A stretch of DNA of 54,257 nt. It comes from Christensenella sp. UBA7597. Lineage in GTDB: Bacteria; Bacillota; Clostridia; Christensenellales; Borkfalkiaceae. The position numbers and the translations under genes were made by a program. Location: contig DLQW01000051.1 in the NCBI GenBank assembly GCA_002474405.1, positions 1 through 54,257 on the forward strand. Direction: 5' to 3'. This document shows positions 48,299 to 54,257 of the stretch, one piece after another (positions within the stretch are counted from its first letter, which is position 1; each line of letters opens with the position of its first letter). Under the pieces are notes generated by a model that saw only the letters and a program-made list of their open reading frames with translations, had not been told where the DNA came from and searched no databases.

Positions 48299-48320
48299 TT
48301 CAAAATTTGAAATTTGTCAA
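48292..48320 (-). promoter_or_regulatory. Promoter of dfx-fprA
   Basis: Minus strand: TTGACA (48320-48315), 17-bp spacer, TAGAAT (48297-48292). Confidence 0.8.
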
Positions 48321-48357
48321 GCGAAACGAAGAGAAAAAACGAAAATTTTCGGTGAAA

Positions 48358-49692
48358 TTATTTTTTGCTTTTCGAAGAGGAACGCGCCGGGCGGGATTTT
48401 GCCGCGCCGCCGCCCCGTACGTCGCAGGAAAAGCCGACCGATTCCGCCGCCCCGACAACGCGCCCGACGGTGAGATCGTCCTTTTTGCGGCTGCGCAGCG
48501 CGGGCACGGGCGAAGCTTTCTTCTGGAAGCGATAATCGGCGCCGTAGAGAGAAACGTGCTTTTCGATGACTTTGTGCGAGGGCGCGTTTTCGACGTTTTT
48601 GTTGGTAAGGCGCTGGAAGCGGAAGAAATCGGCGTTTTTATCCAGCTCGTCCACGTTTTTATAATCGTTCCGCACGGAAGTGTACTGCGCCGTGGAAGAA
48701 AGGATTCCGCGCACGTAATCGATATTTTCGTGCAAGGACAGCGGTTCGGGAAATTCGCCGCTTTTCAGAACCTGCTGCCATTCCTTATGCTCGTACTTGC
48801 GCAGCAGCTCCGCCGCCTTATGCAGATGCGCGATTTCGAATCCGAAATTTTCTTCCCAGAGTTTTTTAAGGTACGCGTCGGATTCCGTCATATAGCAAGA
48901 ATAATAGAGGTAGCACTCGGCGTATTCGTGGCAAAGCAGCATTTCAAGCCACGTGGCGTTCGGATCGTTCAGCGATTCGTACTGCGTAACGTGTTCCTCT
49001 TCCACCAGCGCGATTTCCTGATACAATCTGCGCGCAAGCTCGGTTTTCGCAAAAGTCGCCACGTTCATATAATAATTCATCGTCTGCTGTTCGGCGGCGG
49101 TGATGATCATCGCCGAAAGCACCGTGAACGGCTCGGCGGTTTTTACGTTGATCGGCGTGCGCACGTTGTCTTTCGGGTAGCGGTGATGCGATACCGTGGG
49201 GCGACCCGGCATGATTTCCGTGTACTTGCCCACCAGATTTTCCGCGTGGATTTTCTGTTCCATTTCCAGCAGATCGGCATAGCGGTAGAGATGATCGAAA
49301 TCTTCGAGCAGCGCGAAATCGAGCGCTTTTTTCACGTTGCAGTCCTCCGCGCGCTTCGCAAGCTCCGCCGTCAAATCCACCGCCAGCTGTTCGTAGCCGA
49401 TGGTGTGTTCGAGCACGCTTTCGTTTTTCGGTTTGAGCAGCGAAAGTTTTAATTGCTGCTGCTTTTCCGCCTCGCGGCAAAGCGCCAGATCGCGGCGAAG
49501 TTCGTCGTTATCCGTATGCCGCGCAAACTGATGCGAAAACCAGTTCGCTTCGAATTCGGTGCCGTTCATCAGAATCACGCGCGTTTTCGAATAAGGCGAA
49601 ATTTCGTTTTTATCGTAGGCTTTGGGATAAATGCGCTTCCAATCCTGCAGCTGGTCTTCCAGCTTCATCGGTTTTTCGTTAAAAGGGTTCAT
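48358..49692 (-). CDS. Large ferritin-like candidate protein of unknown function
   Basis: 444 residues, not recognised as a named family. Residues about 90-300 are a long helical region with spaced carboxylate/histidine motifs: E101; E130/D131..H134 (LLEDFDHL); E201 (AAEQQTM); E231-E-E-H234 (ALVEEEHV); H255/E259; E286-I-A-H289. The E, (D/E)xxH, E, ExxH order is that of ferritin-like diiron bundles, with an extra ExxH. The C-terminus (about 395-444) is basic and Ser-rich. AAAGGAG lies 7 nt before the ATG. Next downstream are dfx and fprA, which supports an oxidative-stress or iron role; that role is inference. Confidence 0.7.
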   Translation of the reverse strand: MNPFNEKPMKLEDQLQDWKRIYPKAYDKNEISPYSKTRVILMNGTEFEANWFSHQFARHTDNDELRRDLALCREAEKQQQLKLSLLKPKNESVLEHTIGYEQLAVDLTAELAKRAEDCNVKKALDFALLEDFDHLYRYADLLEMEQKIHAENLVGKYTEIMPGRPTVSHHRYPKDNVRTPINVKTAEPFTVLSAMIITAAEQQTMNYYMNVATFAKTELARRLYQEIALVEEEHVTQYESLNDPNATWLEMLLCHEYAECYLYYSCYMTESDAYLKKLWEENFGFEIAHLHKAAELLRKYEHKEWQQVLKSGEFPEPLSLHENIDYVRGILSSTAQYTSVRNDYKNVDELDKNADFFRFQRLTNKNVENAPSHKVIEKHVSLYGADYRFQKKASPVPALRSRKKDDLTVGRVVGAAESVGFSCDVRGGGAAKSRPARSSSKSKK

Positions 49693-49767
49693 GTTTGTTT
49701 CTCCTTTCCCGTCCCTGCGGGCTGAATTTTATCGGACAAAACAAATCGTTCCCTTTTTTTGCGCGGT

Positions 49768-50439
49768 TTATACCCCCGCCCGGCGTTTTTTTACGATATT
49801 GCCTTCGGCTTTGAAAATGCAGTTTTCTTCCACCGTGCCGCGCACGCGCGAAAGCGGGTACACCGTGGCGTTTCTGCCGATAATCGTGCCCGGATTGAGT
49901 ACGGCGTTGCAGCCGATTTCCGCAAAATCGCCCACGAACGCGCCCGTTTTTTTCAAGCCCGTGGGTATGATTTCTTCGCCGTTTTTCACCGTTACGGGCG
50001 TTTTATCGGACTTGACGTTGGAAGTAACCGCGCCCGCGCCGAGATGCGATTTGTACCCCAGCACGGAATCGCCCACGTAGTTGAAATGCGGTACCTGCGC
50101 GCCGTCGAACAGCACCGCGTTTTTCAGTTCCGCGGAATTTCCCACCACGCAGTTTTTGCCCACCAGCGCGGCGCCGCGGATGAACGCGCAGTGCCTGACT
50201 TCGGAATTTTCGCCCACGATACACGGCGCGCCGAGATACGCCGTAGGCGCGATTTTCGCGCTTTTGTGCACCCATACCCCCGCCGAAACTTCGGCGTATT
50301 CGTTTTTATCCAGCATGCCTCCTATCCGCAGAATTTCCTCTTTCAGCCCCGCCAGCGCCTGCCACGGGTATTCGAATTTTGCTAAATATGCGCCCGCGGC
50401 GCTTTTCGTTAAATCGAACAGTTCGTTTGTTTTATACAT
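49768..50439 (-). CDS. Left-handed beta-helix (hexapeptide-repeat) protein, GlmU-C-terminus-like
   Basis: 223 residues. After an N-terminal helical part (YKTNELFDLTKSAAGAYLAKFEYPWQAL) come hexapeptide-repeat turns: VHKSAKIAPTAYLGAPCIVGENSEVRHCAFIRGAALVGKNCVVG, then HFNYVGDSVLGYKSHLGAGAV and AFVGDFAEIGCNAVLNPGTIIGRNATVYP. This resembles the acyltransferase half of GlmU and is often annotated as a UDP-GlcNAc pyrophosphorylase relative, but the nucleotidyltransferase domain is absent. ATG 50439 follows AGGAGAG; promoter 50462-50490. The ferritin-like gene follows 75 nt later and may be co-transcribed. Confidence 0.82.
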   Translation of the reverse strand: MYKTNELFDLTKSAAGAYLAKFEYPWQALAGLKEEILRIGGMLDKNEYAEVSAGVWVHKSAKIAPTAYLGAPCIVGENSEVRHCAFIRGAALVGKNCVVGNSAELKNAVLFDGAQVPHFNYVGDSVLGYKSHLGAGAVTSNVKSDKTPVTVKNGEEIIPTGLKKTGAFVGDFAEIGCNAVLNPGTIIGRNATVYPLSRVRGTVEENCIFKAEGNIVKKRRAGV

Positions 50440-50461
50440 AATTTTTCTCTCTCCTGCTTTT

Positions 50462-50490
50462 ATTATATGCGATTTTTTCCGCTTTGTCAA
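50462..50490 (-). promoter_or_regulatory. Consensus promoter of the beta-helix protein gene
   Basis: Minus strand: TTGACA (50490-50485), 17-bp spacer, TATAAT (50467-50462). Both hexamers are perfect. Confidence 0.88.
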
Positions 50491-50521
50491 GCGGAGCGGC
50501 TATTTATAGCCTTTTGCGCAC

Positions 50522-50552
50522 AAAAAAAGCGGCTTGCCGCAAAGCAAACCGC
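50522..50552 (-). terminator. Terminator after the alpha-galactosidase gene
   Basis: Minus strand: GCGGTTTGC / GCAAGCCGC (one G-T), 6-nt loop, then seven Ts; 15 nt after the stop. Confidence 0.85.
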
Positions 50553-50566
50553 CGTTTATAAACATT

Positions 50567-52774
50567 TTATTTCACTTCGGAAATATGCCATACCCAAGCT
50601 TCGTAATCGCCGCCGCGGGGCAGGAGCACGCCGCGGGAAGCAAGCACGCCGCCGCTTGCCGTAACGCCGAGTTCTTCGATGAAATACGTCTTTTCCTTAT
50701 CCAGCCCGGTGAGGAATACGGGCGCCGCGATTTCGTTGGGCGAAGCCTTGATTCTTTCCATTGCCACGTACGCCTTCGATTTGTCTTTCGAAACTACCAT
50801 TTCGCAGAAGAAATTGCTTGTAAGCGGGCTGGAAAGGCGGTACAGATCGCCTTCGAGCACGAGATCCTGTATTTTCGCGTAGTTTTCCACCTGCGCTTTC
50901 GCCTGCTTCTTTTCCTCTTCGGTCATCGTAGAAAGGTTGAGTTCGTACCCCGTCGAGCCGAGAGAAGCGATGACGCCGCGCGTGTTGAACGGCGTGATTC
51001 TGCCCGTCTGATGGTTGGGGCATACGGATACGTGGCAGCTCATCGCCGAAAGCGGATAGCACATGGAAGTGCCCCACTGAATTTTGGCGCGTTCGAAGCC
51101 GTCGGTATCGTCGCTCGTCCAGATTTGCGGGCAATAATACAGCATGCCGGCATCGAATCTGCCGCCGCCGCCCGCGCAGCCCTCTATCATCACGTCGGGG
51201 AAAGCCGCGGTAAGCCGCGTTGCGAGGTCGTACACGCCCAAGATATAGCGGTGAGAATATTCGCCCTGCCGATCGGCGGGAAGCCACTGCGAGAAGTATT
51301 CGGAAAAGCTTCTGTTCATATCCCACTTGATATAGGAAATATCGTGCTTTTCAAGCAGCGCGGAAATCATGGAATAAACGCAGTCCACCACTTCTTTCTT
51401 TGAAAAATCAAGCGTGAGCTGGTTTCTCGAACGGGTGGGCGTTTCTCCCGGTTTGATTGCCGCGTATTCGGGATGCGCGCGGAACAAATCGCTGTTTTCG
51501 TTCACCATTTCCGGTTCGAACCAGAGTCCGAACTTCAAGCCCTTTTCTTTGCAGTGATTGATGATGGTATCCAAGCCGCCTTCCAGCTTCTTTTCGTTGA
51601 CGAACCAGTCGCCCAAGCCCTTGTCGTCGTGATTGCGCGCGCCGAACCAGCCGTCGTCCAGCACGAACATATCGAGACCGAGATTCGCCGCTTCGTCGAT
51701 GATCGGGAACAGCTTTTCGTTATCGAAATCGAAATACGTGGCTTCCCAGTTGTTGATGAGCACGGGGCGCTTCGCATACACGAACGCGGGATTGATGACG
51801 TACATGCGCAGGAAATCGGCGTGCGCGCGGGACATGCCGCCCAAGCCCTCGCCGCTGTAAGAAAGCGCCGCCTGCGGCGTTTCGAACGATTCGCCCGCGG
51901 AAAGCTTCCACGAAAAATTAAAATCGGACACGCCGCCCTGAATACGCAGCGGCACGTAGTTCGTGCGTTCGGCGGTGATGGAAAACGAGCCGCTGTAAAT
52001 CAGCTGCACGCCGTAACATTCGCCGGAAGTTTCGGTGCACTCGCCCTTTAAAATCCCCATGAACGGGTTGGTTACGTGCGAGGAAGCGCCGCGGAGCGTG
52101 GAAAGCTTCGTGATGCCGTGCGCAATCGGCGCCACTTCGGGGATGCGTTCCTGCGCCCAGTTGCCGCCGAGACGAAGCGAAGAATAATTTTCGCCTTCCA
52201 GCCGCGGCAAATCGAGGCAGAACGAATACGCGCGCCCGATATCCAGCGATTCTTCGCCGATATTTCTGATTTCGAGGTTTCTCACGATGACGTCGGCATC
52301 GGCGTACACCGTGTAGTACAATACCACTTCCACCGCGGCGGAATCGTCTTTCAGCGTGATTTCCAGCGTTTCCGCATCGTCCGCGCCGCCTGTTTTCGCG
52401 TTGGTGCCGCGGGCATGCGGCATGTTTTTAAGTTCGTGCGCGCCTTTTACGATTTTATGCGAAGCGTATCTGAGGCGGGACATCGAAGCGCCGTCCTTCC
52501 GCGTATACAGAACGGTGGGTTCGCGGTAATCGCCGTGCCCGAAAAAGCCGCATTCGGCGGACAGCGTATTATAGCTTAAATCTTTGTTGATTTCGTCTTC
52601 GCCGGGAACGCCGTTCGCGCCGACGGTTTTCGTGAGATACTCCAGATCGCTTTCCTTGATTTTCGCGCCGAAATGCAGGTTTTGCAGCATGCCGATTTTA
52701 TTTACGTACATGGCGTACGAATAATTTTTGCCGCCGAGCAGAAAGGCTTTGAGTGCCGCGTTGTAAACTATCAT
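50567..52774 (-). CDS. Alpha-galactosidase, GH36 family
   Basis: Hydrolyses alpha-1,6-galactosides such as melibiose and raffinose. 735 residues: N-terminal beta-supersandwich, then a TIM barrel with NWEATYFDFD (343-350), VLDDGWFG, LWFEPEMVN, nucleophile D485 in KWDMNRS, and CAGGGGRFDAG before SDDTD with acid/base D555. Both catalytic residues are present. No signal peptide, so it is cytoplasmic and needs sugar import. ATG 52774 follows GGAGAAATAGGAAA; the longer frame overlaps the promoter. Single-gene unit with no adjacent transporter or regulator. Confidence 0.95.
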   Translation of the reverse strand: MIVYNAALKAFLLGGKNYSYAMYVNKIGMLQNLHFGAKIKESDLEYLTKTVGANGVPGEDEINKDLSYNTLSAECGFFGHGDYREPTVLYTRKDGASMSRLRYASHKIVKGAHELKNMPHARGTNAKTGGADDAETLEITLKDDSAAVEVVLYYTVYADADVIVRNLEIRNIGEESLDIGRAYSFCLDLPRLEGENYSSLRLGGNWAQERIPEVAPIAHGITKLSTLRGASSHVTNPFMGILKGECTETSGECYGVQLIYSGSFSITAERTNYVPLRIQGGVSDFNFSWKLSAGESFETPQAALSYSGEGLGGMSRAHADFLRMYVINPAFVYAKRPVLINNWEATYFDFDNEKLFPIIDEAANLGLDMFVLDDGWFGARNHDDKGLGDWFVNEKKLEGGLDTIINHCKEKGLKFGLWFEPEMVNENSDLFRAHPEYAAIKPGETPTRSRNQLTLDFSKKEVVDCVYSMISALLEKHDISYIKWDMNRSFSEYFSQWLPADRQGEYSHRYILGVYDLATRLTAAFPDVMIEGCAGGGGRFDAGMLYYCPQIWTSDDTDGFERAKIQWGTSMCYPLSAMSCHVSVCPNHQTGRITPFNTRGVIASLGSTGYELNLSTMTEEEKKQAKAQVENYAKIQDLVLEGDLYRLSSPLTSNFFCEMVVSKDKSKAYVAMERIKASPNEIAAPVFLTGLDKEKTYFIEELGVTASGGVLASRGVLLPRGGDYEAWVWHISEVK

Positions 52775-52865
52775 TTTCCTATTTCTCCGTCTTTGATATT
52801 TCGCCGCGGCGCTTAAAAACGCGCGGGCAAAACGGAAACGAATCCGCTTCCGTCCGACTAAGGCT

Positions 52866-52894
52866 ATTGTAACAAATCCGTTTGATTTTGTCAA
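52866..52894 (-). promoter_or_regulatory. Promoter of the alpha-galactosidase gene
   Basis: Minus strand: TTGACA (52894-52889), 17-bp spacer, TACAAT (52871-52866). No clear sugar-regulator operator was recognised nearby. Confidence 0.85.
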
Positions 52895-53047
52895 CGGTTT
52901 TGATAGATTCTTTCAATGTTTTGTGAAGTTGAACTTGAAAATTTTCATACTTTCGTTTTCGCCGCCGCGAATCTCCGCGCCGACGGGGAACGAACGCCCC
53001 GCCGCGCCGACGAACAGGCAAAAAAAGCCACTTTGCGGAAAACAACG

Positions 53048-53074
53048 AAAAACGCGGCGGACAAAACCGCCGCG
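53048..53074 (-). terminator. Terminator after the GGDEF gene
   Basis: CGCGGCGG / CCGCCGCG, perfect 8-bp stem with a 6-nt loop, followed on the minus strand by TTTTTCGTTGTTTTCC. Confidence 0.8.
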
Positions 53075-53135
53075 CAATATCCGATTTATTTTTTTACCGA
53101 TGAGACGAACGGCGGGCGCTTTTGCCGCAATCCGT

Positions 53136-54257
53136 TTATTTTTCCTCCCCGATATAGTGGTTTCTGAAAAATTCCGCGTCGGTAATCAGCACGTAAAACA
53201 CTCTGCCGTAATTCACGCTGTTCACGATTCTGCCGTGATCGAACACCGGTTTGTAAGCGCCGCTTTTCGTTGCGAAATGGAACTGCACGTAATCGTTGCA
53301 ATCGTCTTTCTGCGAATCGATCTGCTCCCAGATGCTTGCTTCCACGCGTCCGCGTTCGTCTGCGCGGATAAGGTTTTTAAAACTCCTGCCGCAGAAATTC
53401 ATAAAATCTTCCGGCGTATCGCATCCCGCCAGCCGCACCATCTCGTTATTGGCGTACAGCATCGTATCGTCGTTTTTATCCGCCTTGTAAATGAGGAACG
53501 CGCCGGGCAGATTTTCCGATACGTCGTGCAAAGCGAAGCCCAGTTTCGAACGCGTTTCCATGCGGAACGAATCGTTATAGGCAAAGCAGTTGTGTTTGCC
53601 GCGAAGCTTTGCCTCGTATAACGCCACGTCGCTTTTTTTTGCCAGTTCCGAAGTGCTTTTCGCCTGTAACGGATATTCTGCATACCCCATGGAAACGGAA
53701 TAATTATATTTTCTGCCGCCGTACACAAACGCTCTTTTCTTTGTTGTAAACCTCTCCAAATCCGCGGCGGCATCAAGATTTGTGCGCCCTTTCAGCACAA
53801 TGCCGAATTCGTCGCCGCCGTTCCGACCGATAATCGAGTTTTCGGAAAAAGCGTTTTCCAGTTCGACGGCAAGATGTTTCAGTGCAGTATCGCCCGCGTT
53901 GTGCCCGTACAAATCGTTCACGATTTTGAAATCGTCTATATCCAGCACCGCTTCCACGCACGGCTCGTCCGAGCGTTCGCGACGGTATTTCGCCAGCGCC
54001 GTTTCAAACCCCGCCCTGTTAAGAAGTCCGGTAAGCACGTCTACATTGGCAAGATTTTTATATCTGTGCGTTTTTTCCGCCAGCAGCAGCGAAAGATGCA
54101 GAAGGGCAGCGGCGGAAAACGACAGAAAACAACCGACTACGCCGAATAAAGCGCTTTTTGTGGTGGAGCTCCAGCCCTCAACGGGCGCAACGCCCAGCGT
54201 CCATTTATTGCAGCCGAGAATGAAAGAAGCCGTCTGCGGCGAAGCAGGCGCCGTTTC
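53136..54257 (-). CDS. Membrane GGDEF (diguanylate cyclase) protein with C-terminal PAS-like domain, 5' end outside window
   Basis: Open to the window edge, 373 codons visible. Order: the end of an extracellular sensor domain (NKWTLGVAPVEGWSS, as in CHASE-type domains), one membrane helix (about visible residues 40-62), then a GGDEF domain opening VDVLTGLLNRAGFE, with LDIDDFKIVNDLYGHNAGD and an intact GRNGGDEF active loop, so c-di-GMP synthesis is expected. After it comes a PAS-like domain (LPGAFLIYKADKNDDTMLYANNEMVRLAG..) to the C-terminus. A GTG at 54038 sits inside the DVLTG motif and is not a real start. Confidence 0.92.
   Translation of the reverse strand, partial: ETAPASPQTASFILGCNKWTLGVAPVEGWSSTTKSALFGVVGCFLSFSAAALLHLSLLLAEKTHRYKNLANVDVLTGLLNRAGFETALAKYRRERSDEPCVEAVLDIDDFKIVNDLYGHNAGDTALKHLAVELENAFSENSIIGRNGGDEFGIVLKGRTNLDAAADLERFTTKKRAFVYGGRKYNYSVSMGYAEYPLQAKSTSELAKKSDVALYEAKLRGKHNCFAYNDSFRMETRSKLGFALHDVSENLPGAFLIYKADKNDDTMLYANNEMVRLAGCDTPEDFMNFCGRSFKNLIRADERGRVEASIWEQIDSQKDDCNDYVQFHFATKSGAYKPVFDHGRIVNSVNYGRVFYVLITDAEFFRNHYIGEEK

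Noticed and set aside
54036..54038. GTG at 54038 as start of the GGDEF protein
   Set aside because: It falls inside the conserved DVLTGLLNR motif and the frame stays open to the window edge with a membrane helix upstream.

Overview
The window looks like chromosomal DNA of an anaerobic, moderately GC-rich, Gram-positive-type (Firmicutes/Clostridia) bacterium. An uncultured gut lineage related to Christensenellales is my best guess, which I cannot verify. Support comes from a type III glutamine synthetase, spore maturation genes spmA/spmB, HemZ, the yajC-secD-secF-recJ-relA order, a FprA/desulfoferrodoxin oxygen-defence pair, strong AAGGAG/GGAGG ribosome binding sites and near-consensus TTGACA-17-TATAAT promoters. 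Nearly everything is core housekeeping. I see no phage, IS element, integrase, CRISPR array or rRNA.

Layout. 1-4000: repeat remnant, glnN, tRNA-Gly(CCC), and a membrane protein with a charged tail. 4000-17700 (minus strand): pnp-rpsO; then yajC, a small membrane protein, secD, secF, recJ, relA and hemZ, with hairpin-repeat clusters inserted on both sides of the small membrane protein. 17800-22060: a Myb-like/coiled-coil protein, an unrecognised protein, a twin-SHOCT membrane protein and a degenerate cyclophilin lipoprotein. 22139-29420: metG-tatD-radical SAM; divergent spmAB with a SigE-like promoter; an array of helically phased T-tracts; rsmI-trmN6; a 2[4Fe-4S] ferredoxin. 29600-33200: a lipoprotein esterase, a cysteine desulfurase, an unknown protein and a PAP2 phosphatase. 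33300-39300: a phospholipid operon (flippase-like protein, pssA, psd, rsmA) and pyrG behind a leader terminator. 39500-41360: two tandem copies of a module in which a zinc-ribbon membrane protein is divergent from an XRE regulator. 41400-46500: an MFS transporter and rpmG-secE-nusG-rplK-rplA-rplJ-rplL with an L10 leader. 46600-54257: fprA-dfx under a PerR-like operator, a large ferritin-like candidate protein, a left-handed beta-helix protein, a GH36 alpha-galactosidase and a GGDEF protein cut by the window edge.

Most promising for novelty: (1) the duplicated zinc-ribbon/XRE modules, each with its own dyad operators; (2) a modular family of composite hairpin repeats whose stems differ in sequence but keep their pairing; (3) the 444-residue ferritin-like candidate beside fprA-dfx; (4) twelve T-tracts spaced about 10.5 bp apart between convergent spmB and rsmI; (5) an Asn/Gly-rich extension of about 95 residues on the TatD-associated radical SAM protein. 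All function calls rest on motif recognition by eye; no database search was run.
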